From positions 1,798,001-1,862,000 of the forward strand of contig NZ_CP070968.1 in assembly GCF_017086445.1 (NCBI RefSeq): a stretch of DNA of 64,000 bases, written 5' to 3'. Shown one piece after another: positions 38,475 to 48,301 of the stretch; positions within the stretch are counted from its first letter, which is position 1, and each line of letters starts with the position of its first letter. Both the position numbers and the translations under genes were made by a program. Origin of the DNA: Brevundimonas fontaquae (GTDB taxonomy: Bacteria; Pseudomonadota; Alphaproteobacteria; Caulobacterales; Caulobacteraceae). The notes below the pieces were generated by a model. It made no database searches. It was not told where the DNA came from and saw only the letters and a program-made list of their open reading frames with translations.

Positions 38475-39356
38475 TTAAGTCCACCTTTTCGGAGTTGCTG
38501 GATCTGTTGCGAAACGGTGGCCAAGGCGGTGGTGCCCAACACGCCTCAGCGCTTCAGAAGCGACGAATAGCGCTCGACCATACCTTGCTTGAGCTTCTTC
38601 TGGTTTAAGCATTGGAGGGTCATATCGAGACTGAACGTATCCATCGAGTGACGAAGCTGCCTCTAAAAATTCATTATCAAGAACCGAGGGGCAGAGTTCG
38701 TTCAACTTGGTGGCAGACTTCCGTAGATGATGACCAAATTTCTCGATCGCACGATCATCTAGGCCCTTGCATGCGAGAGCGGCTTTTATAGCCATCTCTG
38801 CGATCAGTGACGTTGCTTGAGGTAGAGAAGCGTCATGGGCAGAAGCGACCATTTGCCTTGCGGTGGCTTCCAACTGCCCGCAGGCGACCATCTTCAATCG
38901 AATGGCTAAAGCTGAATTTGTTGGAAGGTCGAGCCGATTTAGAAACAGGTCGAGACAGTCGATGGCTTGGTAATACAACTCCCACCAGGCCTTGGGGTCT
39001 TTCTTGAACAGCCGCTCGCTTTCGGCAGCTGTGAATTTGATGAAATCCATCGGATTAATAGTTGGCGCGCCGAAAATCATCGGCGGGTCGTAGCGATAAC
39101 TCACGCCTCGCGCCGATACGGCTAGAAACATGAAAGGCTCGGCTTCTACGATTGCTGACGGATGAAGCTCTTTCCACTGATCATCGAACCACCGCCCTTC
39201 TGCAGCAAAGTCCACGACTCCATCGACGAATGGAGGAGTGCTCATCCATTTCAGATGAGCTTGCGTGGCGCGCTGATGGATCGGAACGCCCTTGCTAGCT
39301 AAATCGTCATCCATACGGACAATTTCAGATGGCGATGGATATGGCTTCCGGTTCAT
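38475..39356 (-). CDS. Low-GC hypothetical protein with HEPN-like C-terminus
   Basis: This 293-residue protein is of unknown function. The C-terminal half (about 160-285) resembles a HEPN helical bundle: [34 protein letters not shown], a tyrosine/arginine segment near SRYDPP, and [20 protein letters not shown]. An R-x6-H spacing occurs in the second helix; it is not a proof of the RNase motif. The N-terminal half is W/F-rich with no match. GC content is clearly lower than the flanking genes. It lies antisense between gatA and gatB, with two bases to the gatA stop and 46 to the gatB start. Confidence 0.75.
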   Translation of the reverse strand: MNRKPYPSPSEIVRMDDDLASKGVPIHQRATQAHLKWMSTPPFVDGVVDFAAEGRWFDDQWKELHPSAIVEAEPFMFLAVSARGVSYRYDPPMIFGAPTINPMDFIKFTAAESERLFKKDPKAWWELYYQAIDCLDLFLNRLDLPTNSALAIRLKMVACGQLEATARQMVASAHDASLPQATSLIAEMAIKAALACKGLDDRAIEKFGHHLRKSATKLNELCPSVLDNEFLEAASSLDGYVQSRYDPPMLKPEEAQARYGRALFVASEALRRVGHHRLGHRFATDPATPKRWT

Positions 39357-39402
39357 AGAGACTATCTCGCCCAACAGATATCCGCACCGTAATACGGCAC
39401 AC

Positions 39403-40908
<1,506 letters not shown>

Positions 40909-41000
40909 TGCTCGGGCGCTGCGGCCCCCAAACCCCCGGCTGGTCGCTAACGCTCGCGACGCGGTCGCTCGCTGCTTGAGCGAGACATCATGCTAGAAAG

Positions 41001-41029
41001 AAGGCCCGGAGATTGCTCTCCGGGCCTTT
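41001..41029. terminator. Bidirectional terminator between gatB and RcnB-like gene
   Basis: A perfect 12-bp hairpin (AAGGCCCGGAGA, loop TTGC, TCTCCGGGCCTT) lies between two convergent genes. T-rich runs follow on both strands (TTTGCTCTT rightward, TTCTTTCT leftward). Confidence 0.85.
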
Positions 41030-41033
41030 GCTC

Positions 41034-42068
41034 TTACCAGCGCCAAGCGTCGCGAATGACGTCGATAATATAGCCGTCGTATTCGTCGATGAGATACAGG
41101 CTGTTGTCGACGGAGACCCATCGCGTGCCCTCGGGGGGATAGCCCAGGCCATAGGTGCGCCAGTCGTTCAGCTGATAGCGCCAGAAGACGTCTGGCAGGT
41201 ACTGGCCGACCGACCACGACCGGCCCCAGTAGGAGCGCGGCACGCTGTAGTAGCCCCAACCCGGCGCGAAGTAGAAGCCGACGCGCACGCCGTTGTACCC
41301 CCTGAAGCGCCGATCGTTGCGCCACCAGTCCGAGCGGTGGTTGCGATAGAAGTCGCGCCGCCACTGATCGCCGTTGAAGCGCTGGCGGAATTCGCGGTGC
41401 TGACGGTCGCGGTCACGACCGTTGTTCCAGCCCGAGCCTGGACGGTCGGGACGGTTCCAGCCGTTTCCGGGACGGTCGGGGCGTTGACTGCCCGCATTTG
41501 GGCGGTCGGGCCGATCATGTCGGTTCCAGCCGCCTTCCGGTCGGTCGGGAGGCTGGCCGCCGGTGTCCGGGCGATCGGGACGGTTCCAACCGCCTTCGGG
41601 GCGGTCGGGACGCTGGCCGCCTGTGTTCGAACGATCGGGCCGGTTCCAGCCGCCTTCGGGACGATCCGGACGCTGGCCGCCGGTGTTCGGGCGATCAGGG
41701 CGGTTCCAGCCGCCTTCCGGTCGGTCGGGACGCTGGCCGGCCGTGTTGGGGCGGTCAGGCCGAGACCATCCGCCTTCGGGACGATCCGGACGTTGGCCGC
41801 CAGAATTGGGGCGTTCGCCAGCCGACGGGCGCTCGGGACGGGGCGTATCGTTTGCGGGTCGGCTGGGACGTTCGGGGCGAGGCTCGCGCGGTCCGTCCTC
41901 ACGACTCATCTGCGGGCGCTCGGGCCGGTTCATGCCGCGCGCGCGCCCTTCGCGCTGCGGCCGTTCCTGCTGAGCCTGGTCGTGTTCCTGGGCGAGGGCT
42001 TGTATCGGAGCTGCAAGCGGGCCGGCGACGGCGGCGATGGCGGTGAAAGCCATCAGGAGGCGTTTCAT
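41034..42068 (-). CDS. RcnB family protein with six 20-residue tandem repeats (paralogue 2)
   Basis: This 344-residue secreted protein has a signal peptide (MKRLLMAFTAIAAVAG to about residue 27). A long R/P/E/D-rich stretch follows, of which residues 88-210 are six near-identical repeats of the type GGQRPDRPEGGWNRPDRPNT. The C-terminal 120 residues form an RcnB-like domain (RRDFYRNHRSDWWRNDRRF, WSVGQYLPDVFWRYQLNDW, PPEGTRWVSVDNSLYLIDEY). The ATG at 42066-42068 is preferred over the upstream ATG. The repeats look like a disordered cell-envelope linker. It is co-directional with the next RcnB gene, but a terminator sits between them. Confidence 0.82.
   Translation of the reverse strand: MKRLLMAFTAIAAVAGPLAAPIQALAQEHDQAQQERPQREGRARGMNRPERPQMSREDGPREPRPERPSRPANDTPRPERPSAGERPNSGGQRPDRPEGGWSRPDRPNTAGQRPDRPEGGWNRPDRPNTGGQRPDRPEGGWNRPDRSNTGGQRPDRPEGGWNRPDRPDTGGQPPDRPEGGWNRHDRPDRPNAGSQRPDRPGNGWNRPDRPGSGWNNGRDRDRQHREFRQRFNGDQWRRDFYRNHRSDWWRNDRRFRGYNGVRVGFYFAPGWGYYSVPRSYWGRSWSVGQYLPDVFWRYQLNDWRTYGLGYPPEGTRWVSVDNSLYLIDEYDGYIIDVIRDAWRW
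41439..41807 (-). repeat. 60-bp tandem repeat array within RcnB-like gene
   Basis: Six units of 60 bp (the fifth extended by 9 bp) lie head to tail in frame. Each encodes 20 residues ending in GGWNRPDRP. Units differ at few bases, so the copy number is likely to vary between strains. Confidence 0.88.
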
Positions 42069-42171
42069 GGTCTTTGGTTCCTGCACGCCGGGTCTCCGGC
42101 GGCTTGAGGCGATCGTTGATCCGTGGCGATGAACCCAGGCTGAACACTGTTCGCAATCAAGGGGCTGCCGG

Positions 42172-42207
42172 AAAAAGCAGAACCCCGCAGGCAAGACCTG
42201 CGGGGTT
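42172..42207 (-). terminator. Rho-independent terminator after RcnB paralogue 3
   Basis: On the minus strand a perfect 11-bp hairpin (AACCCCGCAGG, short loop, CCTGCGGGGTT) is followed by a T run (CTGCTTTTT). It lies 23 bases after the stop codon of the gene at 42231-42815. Confidence 0.88.
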
Positions 42208-42230
42208 CGATCGTCCGGTTATGACGGGGC

Positions 42231-42815
42231 TTAATAGACGCCCGAGAGGACGCTGGCGATCAGACCGCTGGCCACAGCGATCAACAGGATGTCGTTGCCG
42301 GCGTGGACGTAGCGATAACCGCGCGGCGCTTCGCGAAGGCCGTAAACATAGGGGTCGCGGACGTAGTAGTTGCGATACTGGTAGGGCAGGTACCCACCCG
42401 TGCGCCACCGATAGTTGCTGTAGCGCGGCTCGACCCGGTAGTAGCCGTAGCTGGGGGCATACCAGTAGCCCGAGCGCGGGCCGTTGTAGCCGCGGAAGTC
42501 CGAGCGGCCGCGCCACCAGTTGCTGTTGTTGCGGTCCCAGCGGTCGTTGCGCCAATCGCGACGGTCGTCCCGGCGTTCCGCCCAGTAGTCGCGACGGTCG
42601 TCGCGGCGATCACGACGATAGTCCTGGCGGCTGTCATAGCGACCGTCGCGCCAGTCGCGGCGATCTTCACGGCGTTCCTGGCGGAAGTCGCGGCGGTCAT
42701 CACGGCGATCCTGACGATACTCGCGGCGGTCGCGGTCCTGGGCCTGAACGAGCATCGGCACGGCCGTGGTCGACAGGGCGAGGGCGACGACGGCGGCCTT
42801 GGTGAGGCGGTTCAT
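42231..42815 (-). CDS. RcnB family periplasmic protein (paralogue 3)
   Basis: This 194-residue protein has a signal peptide ending near MLVQAQ (about residue 26). A central zone is built almost only of R, D, Y and W (repeats of DRRDDRRD and RREDRRDW). The C-terminal RcnB domain follows (NWWRGRSDFRGYNGPRSGYW, GGYLPYQYRNYYV, LREAPRGYRYVHAGNDILLI) with a final hydrophobic helix like the paralogue at 6194. The role is unknown beyond the family link to metal homeostasis. Confidence 0.83.
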   Translation of the reverse strand: MNRLTKAAVVALALSTTAVPMLVQAQDRDRREYRQDRRDDRRDFRQERREDRRDWRDGRYDSRQDYRRDRRDDRRDYWAERRDDRRDWRNDRWDRNNSNWWRGRSDFRGYNGPRSGYWYAPSYGYYRVEPRYSNYRWRTGGYLPYQYRNYYVRDPYVYGLREAPRGYRYVHAGNDILLIAVASGLIASVLSGVY

Positions 42816-43133
42816 CTTCGTGCTCCATTCTGGGCCGCCGACGGATGTGCCGATCCGACCCGTTAATGATGACCAAGGTCGGACTGTGCGCCTGAACGCT
42901 CGCTGAACGATGGCGTCAGGCTTTGTCAGCAGAAGTCGTAGGGCCTAGCGCGGAACGTAAACGAGAGATTTCCCAAGGATTTCCGAAGGCTGAATCCCAC
43001 GGGAAGTATTCATCTCTGCTTTACTGAAAAGTCCGTGCGAGGCCGTTCGCCGTTAACTTTAACTTCAAACCACCGGTATTTGATGGCGTCTCAGAGGCGG
43101 GTCCAGAATGGCGCCCGATCAGGAGATACGGTG
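42816..43133. other. Intergenic region between divergent RcnB-like and Sel1-like genes
   Basis: No gene is seen in these 318 bases. An AT-richer zone at about 42955-43070 probably holds promoters. It includes TTAA-N7-TTCA at 43053-43067, one base from the TTAA-N7-TTAA consensus of the Caulobacterales cell-cycle regulator CtrA, and a second overlapping TTAA. An AGGAGA ribosome-binding site ends the region. Confidence 0.4.
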
Positions 43134-43439
43134 ATGAACGCGCAAGAAATGGCGCACGACCTGCAGGCCCACGACGACGGTCTGCCGCTGCCGACCCCGG
43201 ACATGTCCGGCGACGACCTGTTCAAACTGGGCATGATGTATTCGGCCGGATCGGGCGGTTGCCCGATGGACCGGGTGTCGGCCCACATGATCTTCAACCT
43301 GGCGGCCATGAAGGGTTCGATCGAGGCGCGCGTCTATCGCCGCGAAATGAGCCTGGAGATGGAACGCGAGGAGATCGCCGAAGCCCAGAAGGCCGCGCGA
43401 CGCTACATCGACCAGGGCGTGGTTCAGCTGGTCGCCTAA
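43134..43439 (+). CDS. Small Sel1-repeat-like protein
   Basis: This 101-residue cytosolic protein has a single Sel1-like motif (LFKLGMMYSAGSGGCPMDRV followed by SAHMIFNLAAMKGS) and a charged helix after it (REEIAEAQKAARRYI). Sel1-like repeats form helical hairpins for protein contacts. An AGGAGA ribosome site precedes the ATG. It is divergent from the RcnB-like gene and convergent with hfsD; no partner is obvious. Confidence 0.78.
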   Translation: MNAQEMAHDLQAHDDGLPLPTPDMSGDDLFKLGMMYSAGSGGCPMDRVSAHMIFNLAAMKGSIEARVYRREMSLEMEREEIAEAQKAARRYIDQGVVQLVA

Positions 43440-43448
43440 ACGACTGGC

Positions 43449-44198
43449 TCAGAACTGTGCGTAGCCGTTGCCGTTCGATCCGTTGATCGAATAGCTGAAG
43501 CCTATAGGCAGGGCGGCGCGCACCTGGGTGAAGAAGGCCGCCAGTTCGCCCAGCGTCGAGCGCGGCACGAAAACGATGTCGCCACGCCGCAACGGCACGA
43601 CCTCGCCGCGACGCGGACGCAGGTCCACCACCCGCATCATGCGCGATCCGCCCGGACCGCGACGGATCAGGGCCACGCTGTCCTGACGCGACGTCGGAGC
43701 GAAACCACCGGCCTGAATTACCGCCTGATAGGCGTCCAGATCGCCGATCATTTCGAAGACGCCCGGGCTGCGCACCTCGCCGTCGACCCAGACACGGATC
43801 GGGCCGGCCTGGCGCAGGGTGACCTCGACAACAGGGCGCACGAGCTGGGGCGCGTAGGCTGCCGAGACGACCTGCTGAAGCTGGGGCAGGGTGCGATCCG
43901 CCGCCATGACCGATCCGATCAGGGGCAGGGCGATCCGACCGTCTGGACCGACCTTGACCGTCCGTGTCAGCTCCGAAGCCGTCGGCGTCGCCACCTCGAT
44001 CTCATCGCCCGGATACAGCAGATATTCCGGCTCCTGATCCGTCCATCGGGCGAAGGACAGGCCGGTGAGGTCATCGTAAGGCGACTGGTCAAGCCGCCCG
44101 GCGTCACGATTCCCGATCACACCTCCGCAGCCCGCCAACGAGGCGGCGATGGAGGCTGAACCCAGGGTCAGCAGAAACAGGCGGCGATCGGTCAGCAT
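43449..44198 (-). CDS. hfsD: Outer-membrane polysaccharide export lipoprotein, HfsD type
   Basis: This 249-residue lipoprotein (lipobox LAGC near residue 23) is of the Wza/OPX family that forms the outer-membrane exit for polysaccharide. The poly-export motif YLLYPGDEIEVATP is followed by DGRIALPLIGSV and a SLBB-like segment (RVWVDGEVRSPGVFEMIGDL). Its divergent arrangement with hfsA-hfsB matches the Caulobacter holdfast export locus, which assigns it to HfsD. The start is the ATG at 44196-44198. A short OPX such as this lacks the long C-terminal helix of Wza. Confidence 0.82.
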   Translation of the reverse strand: MLTDRRLFLLTLGSASIAASLAGCGGVIGNRDAGRLDQSPYDDLTGLSFARWTDQEPEYLLYPGDEIEVATPTASELTRTVKVGPDGRIALPLIGSVMAADRTLPQLQQVVSAAYAPQLVRPVVEVTLRQAGPIRVWVDGEVRSPGVFEMIGDLDAYQAVIQAGGFAPTSRQDSVALIRRGPGGSRMMRVVDLRPRRGEVVPLRRGDIVFVPRSTLGELAAFFTQVRAALPIGFSYSINGSNGNGYAQF

Positions 44199-44319
44199 GG
44201 GAATCGGTCGGCCTCGACGAGGGATATCAGGCAACCTCGCCGGTTATGGGTAATCATCGGTTAACGCCGGTGGGCGAAGGGTGAGGACTACACGCCTTTC
44301 AAGGGATTCGGCCCGCCCG

Positions 44320-45759
44320 ATGCGCTCCACCGCACACGTCACCACAAGGCCGCGCTACGGCGTTCTGGACGTGATCGGCCTGTTGTTCCGCGAACTGCTG
44401 CTGATGATCGTCGTCTTCGTGGTGATCCTCGGGCTGGGGTTTGCCGCTGCGATGACTCTGAAGAAGAGCTACACCGCAACCGGTTCGGTGTTTGCGGGCG
44501 TGGGGCAGGAATACGTTTATCAGCCGCGCGTCGGCACGGCCGAGCGGGGCCAGGCGCCGCAGGGCGACGAGGTCGCCAACTCCGAAGCCGCCATCCTGGG
44601 CTCCAGCGCCGTGCGTCAGAAGGTGGTCGAGGCCTTGGGTCCCGCCGCCATCCTGGGCGAGCCGCCCAAGGGCAGTCCGCAGGCCGCACGGTCCGCCGCG
44701 CTGAAGGCCGTCGGCGGCGGCCTGGGCGTCGCCACGGCGCCGGGCAGCGCGGTCATCCATCTGACCTACAAGGCCGACGATCCCGAACGGGCGGCCCGGG
44801 TCCTGAACACGATCATCGAGCAATATCTGATCTATCGCCGCGAAGTCTTCCAGGACAAGACGCCGGCCATCGCCAGCCAGCGCATCGCCTTCGAGGATGA
44901 ACTCGGCAATGCGGACCGAGCCTATGAGGCCTTCCTGGCGTCCAACGACATCGGCGACTTCACTGCGGCCAAGGCGACGCTGGCGGCGACCTATCAGACG
45001 GTCTTCACCGATCGGATGTCGACACAGAGCCAGCTGAACCAGACCGCCCAGCGGCTGAACACCCTGGTGGCGCAGCAGGCGGGAACACCGGCTGAGGTGG
45101 CGCTGCAACAGGATCTGAACATCTCGGCCCAGGACCAGGTGCTTCAACTGCGCACCGAGCGCGAGCAGCTGTTGTCACGTTATCAGCCCGACGCCCAGCC
45201 GGTGAAGGACATCGAGGCGCGGATCAATCAACTGCAAGCCTATGTCGCGACCGGCACGGCCGTCGGGGCCAAGGAGGTCCGCACCGGGCCGAACCCCGTC
45301 TGGACCGAGCTGGAGACGACGCGGATCAACACTCGGGCCGAGCGCGACTCGCTGGCGGCGCGTCTGGCGGTCCTGGACCGGCAGCTGGCCGACATCCGTT
45401 CGCGTCAGGCGCGGCTGACGGCGCTGGAATCCGAGAACACGACCCTGGCCGGCAATCGCGAAGTGCTGAGCGCCTCGATCCGAGAGTTCCAGCAGCGCGA
45501 GACCCAGAGCCGCGCCGATAACGCCCTGGTCGCCGCTGGCGCCGACAACGTCACCGTCATCGAACGCGCCCAGCCTCCGGCGACGGGCAAGAGCCTGAAG
45601 ATCCCGCTGCTGGCGGCGGTCTTCCTGTTCGCGGGCTTCACCGCCCTGTGCGTCGGCCTGTTGCGCGTGTTCACGCGGCGCGGCTTCACGACGCCGGCCT
45701 CGGTCAGCCGCACCCTGGACATGCCGGTCCTGGCCGTCGCGCCCGCCAAGGCGGCGTAG
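44320..45759 (+). CDS. hfsA: Polysaccharide co-polymerase (Wzz-type), HfsA
   Basis: This protein of about 479 residues has two membrane segments (near residues 27-50 and 420-445) bracketing a long periplasmic coiled region (ERDSLAARLAVLDRQLADIR). It has the Wzz N-terminal domain (SYTATGSVFAGVGQEYVY) and no kinase domain. HfsA of Caulobacter is the inner-membrane co-polymerase that sets chain length or links polymerase to export. The ATG at 44320 is chosen; an upstream GTG at 44281 adds 13 residues. hfsB follows after 47 bases on the same strand. Confidence 0.85.
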   Translation: MRSTAHVTTRPRYGVLDVIGLLFRELLLMIVVFVVILGLGFAAAMTLKKSYTATGSVFAGVGQEYVYQPRVGTAERGQAPQGDEVANSEAAILGSSAVRQKVVEALGPAAILGEPPKGSPQAARSAALKAVGGGLGVATAPGSAVIHLTYKADDPERAARVLNTIIEQYLIYRREVFQDKTPAIASQRIAFEDELGNADRAYEAFLASNDIGDFTAAKATLAATYQTVFTDRMSTQSQLNQTAQRLNTLVAQQAGTPAEVALQQDLNISAQDQVLQLRTEREQLLSRYQPDAQPVKDIEARINQLQAYVATGTAVGAKEVRTGPNPVWTELETTRINTRAERDSLAARLAVLDRQLADIRSRQARLTALESENTTLAGNREVLSASIREFQQRETQSRADNALVAAGADNVTVIERAQPPATGKSLKIPLLAAVFLFAGFTALCVGLLRVFTRRGFTTPASVSRTLDMPVLAVAPAKAA

Positions 45760-45806
45760 GTAAAGTCGTGCTAGGCTGAGGGCTTAGGGAGCGCCTTGGC
45801 GATTCG

Positions 45807-46508
45807 ATGGTCGATCTGACTTCAGAAATGGCGGGCCTTTGGGCGGCGCTGGGACCGGCGCCGGCGCACCGTGCGCGGGTGATCCAGTTCGCCTCCGCCG
45901 CGACCGGCGAGGGCGTCTCGACCGTGGCGCGTGAGTTCGCCCGATTGGCGGCCGTGCGGGCGCGCAAGCCCGTCTGGCTGATCGACGGCGACCTGGCGCA
46001 ACAGGGGCAGTTGGAGACGGTGTCGGCCGAGCCGGATCGGTTCGGTCAGGTCGGTAAGGCGGCGCAAGGCTCGCCTGACGGCTCAAGCTTTTACGCCGTG
46101 ACGCCGCGCGTGACCGGGCGCGACGGCAAACCTGTGCCGGATTCGCGACTGTTGACGGCGCGGTCCTGCCTGGGCGGCCGGCTGTGGGTCACGCATTTCC
46201 ACATGGAAGCGTTGCGATCCGGACACCGGGTCGAGGCGATCGGAGAGCCCCGCTACTGGGAGGCGCTGCGACCCCACGCCGACACCATCGTCATCGACGC
46301 GCCCGCCGCAGACCGCAACGACATGGCGATTATCCTGGCGCCCTTCGTGGACATGACGGTGCTGGTGGTCGCGGCAGAAAGCACCGCCGCCCACGCGCCG
46401 GTCATCCTGCGCGACGAGATTGAAGCCGTCGGCGGCAAGATCGCCGGGGTGGTCATGAACCGCTCGACCTACAAGGCGCCGGGGTTCCTGCGGCGACTGA
46501 TGGGCTAA
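45807..46508 (+). CDS. hfsB: Co-polymerase-associated BY-kinase-like protein, HfsB
   Basis: This 233-residue cytoplasmic protein has the fold of the bacterial tyrosine kinase/MinD-like ATPases that pair with Wzz proteins. The P-loop position reads SAATGEGVSTVARE, in which Val replaces the usual Lys of GEGKST. The Walker A' segment is LIDGDLAQQGQL, and the Walker B-like IVIDAPAAD is present. No Tyr-rich C-terminus is seen, so it is probably not an autokinase of the Wzc sort. Its place after hfsA fits the Caulobacter holdfast gene hfsB. Confidence 0.8.
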   Translation: MVDLTSEMAGLWAALGPAPAHRARVIQFASAATGEGVSTVAREFARLAAVRARKPVWLIDGDLAQQGQLETVSAEPDRFGQVGKAAQGSPDGSSFYAVTPRVTGRDGKPVPDSRLLTARSCLGGRLWVTHFHMEALRSGHRVEAIGEPRYWEALRPHADTIVIDAPAADRNDMAIILAPFVDMTVLVVAAESTAAHAPVILRDEIEAVGGKIAGVVMNRSTYKAPGFLRRLMG

Positions 46509-46598
46509 CGACGATCCGCTTAATATCTCGCCGCCGCGTGAGAATGACGCTATCGGCGACGTTGGGTCGGAGCGCCCATTTTTCTATGGAGATCGGCG

Positions 46599-48104
46599 TT
46601 GTCTGACGGCTCAATCATAAATCGCATCGTCATCGTCGGCGGTGGGACTGCTGGGTGGATGGCGGCGGCGGCGCTGGCGCATGCGTTCGAGGGCGCGGGG
46701 AAGACCGTGATCCTGGTCGAATCCGAAGCCATCGGCATCATCGGCGTCGGCGAGGCGACGATCCCTGAAATCTTGAAGTTCAACGCGCGCCTGGGGATCG
46801 ACGAGGCGGACTTCCTGCGTGAGACCAAGGCCACGTTCAAGCTGGGGATCGAGTTCGACGGCTGGCGACGCGAGGGCGAGCGCTATTTCCATCCGTTCGG
46901 CGCCTTTGGGCTGGATATGGAAGGCATCGCCTTTCATCATTTCTGGCTGAAGGCCTGCGCCGAAGGCGGGTCGGCGCCGTTGGAAACCTATTCCATGGCC
47001 TGGCAGGCCGCGCGCCGTGGCCGTTTCGTTCATCCGCAGGGCGGGCCGCAGTCGCCGCTGTCCAGCCTGGGCTACGCCTATCATTTCGATGCGGCGCTCT
47101 ATGCGGCCTTCCTGCGCCGCTTTGCGGAGGGGCTGGGGGTCGTCAGGCGCGAAGGGCGGGTGGTCGAGGTCCAGCAGGCGGCGGATGGCGATATCGCTGG
47201 CGTCAGGCTGGCCGACGGCCGGATCATAGAAGGCGACTTCTTCATCGATTGCACCGGCTTCATCGGCCTTCTGATCGAGCAGGCATTGAGGTCAGGCTAT
47301 GAGGACTGGAGTTCCTGGCTTCCGTGTGACAGCGCTGTCGCCGTGCCGTGCGAGCGCGAGGAGCCGTTATCGCCATACACGCGGTCGACGGCGCGCGAAG
47401 CCGGATGGCAGTGGCGCATCCCGCTGCAACACCGTGTGGGCAACGGCTACGTCTATTCCTCGGCGCACATCTCGCATCAAGAGGCCGAGGACGCGCTGAT
47501 GGGCCGGTTGGAGGGCACGGCTCTGGCCGAGCCGCGCCGCCTGCGGTTCGCCACAGGCCGGCGCAAGGACTGCTGGAAGCGCAACTGCGTGGCGGTCGGA
47601 CTGTCGAGCGGATTCCTCGAGCCGCTTGAATCGACCAGCATTCACCTGATCCAGAGCGCCATCACCAAGCTGATCACCCTGTTTCCGTCGCAGAAGAACA
47701 GCGAGGGGCTTCGCAGCGAGTTCAACGCGCTGATGGAGGAGGAATTCGTCACGGTCCGCGATTTCTTGATCCTGCACTACAAGGTCAACCAGCGAGCGGG
47801 ACCGTTCTGGAGCCAGGTGCGCGACATGCCGATCCCGGACAGGCTGGCGGCCAAGATCGCCCTGTTCGAGGAGACGGGTCGGATCGTCAGGCGCGACCAT
47901 GACATCTTTTCCGAATCGAGTTGGCTGGCGGTCGCGGTGGGGCAGGGGCTGACGCCGCAGGGACGTCACCCGATTTCCGACGTCATCGGTCATGACGCCA
48001 ACCTGGGCCGGCTGTCGGCGATCCGTGACAGCATCTGGCGCACGGCTGACGCCCTGCCGACGCACGCCGATGCGCTGTCGGCGACGATGGCGCGTCGGCC
48101 GTAG
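46599..48104 (+). CDS. Flavin-dependent tryptophan-halogenase-family protein 1
   Basis: This 501-residue FAD-binding protein starts at a TTG with a GGAG ribosome site; the near ATG is out of frame. It has the FAD motif VGGGTAGWMAA, IGVGEATIPEI, the catalytic Lys K81 in ATFKLGIEF, the family WxWxIP motif (GWQWRIPLQ), and GFLEPLESTSI with E344 (PrnA E346 equivalent). All halogenase hallmarks are kept, so it may halogenate an indole or aromatic with reduced flavin and halide. Brevundimonas BrvH is a characterised relative type. It precedes the TonB receptor. Confidence 0.88.
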   Translation: MSDGSIINRIVIVGGGTAGWMAAAALAHAFEGAGKTVILVESEAIGIIGVGEATIPEILKFNARLGIDEADFLRETKATFKLGIEFDGWRREGERYFHPFGAFGLDMEGIAFHHFWLKACAEGGSAPLETYSMAWQAARRGRFVHPQGGPQSPLSSLGYAYHFDAALYAAFLRRFAEGLGVVRREGRVVEVQQAADGDIAGVRLADGRIIEGDFFIDCTGFIGLLIEQALRSGYEDWSSWLPCDSAVAVPCEREEPLSPYTRSTAREAGWQWRIPLQHRVGNGYVYSSAHISHQEAEDALMGRLEGTALAEPRRLRFATGRRKDCWKRNCVAVGLSSGFLEPLESTSIHLIQSAITKLITLFPSQKNSEGLRSEFNALMEEEFVTVRDFLILHYKVNQRAGPFWSQVRDMPIPDRLAAKIALFEETGRIVRRDHDIFSESSWLAVAVGQGLTPQGRHPISDVIGHDANLGRLSAIRDSIWRTADALPTHADALSATMARRP

Positions 48105-48199
48105 ATAGCTGAGCGACCGTCGCGGTTCCAACGTCTTTGTTGACGGGTGACCGCCATCCCGACTGCGCGAGAAAACCCCAGAAAGATTGTCGTGGGGCG

Positions 48200-48215
48200 T
48201 TGACATCGCTGTCAA
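48200..48215. promoter_or_regulatory. Predicted LacI-type operator before the TonB receptor
   Basis: TTGACATCGCTGTCAA has dyad arms TTGACA and TGTCAA around a TCGC centre, about 90 bases before the receptor start. The core TGACA-N4-TGTCA is shared with the sites at 55597 and 61537. Confidence 0.75.
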
Positions 48216-48301
48216 TCGAGCGTTCCTACCCGCTCGCGGACGGTCGATAAGGCTGCCGACAACTTCGCGACGGGCATCGCCGTCGGACCTCGGGGGAAAC
48301 C

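Noticed and set aside
40909..41000. GC-rich inverted segments after gatB considered as a small RNA
   Set aside because: Hairpins resemble fragments of the dispersed repeat and there is no promoter signal; the clear element here is the terminator at 41001.
41439..41807. Repeat array considered as a CRISPR
   Set aside because: Units are contiguous 60-bp coding repeats without spacers and lie inside an open reading frame.
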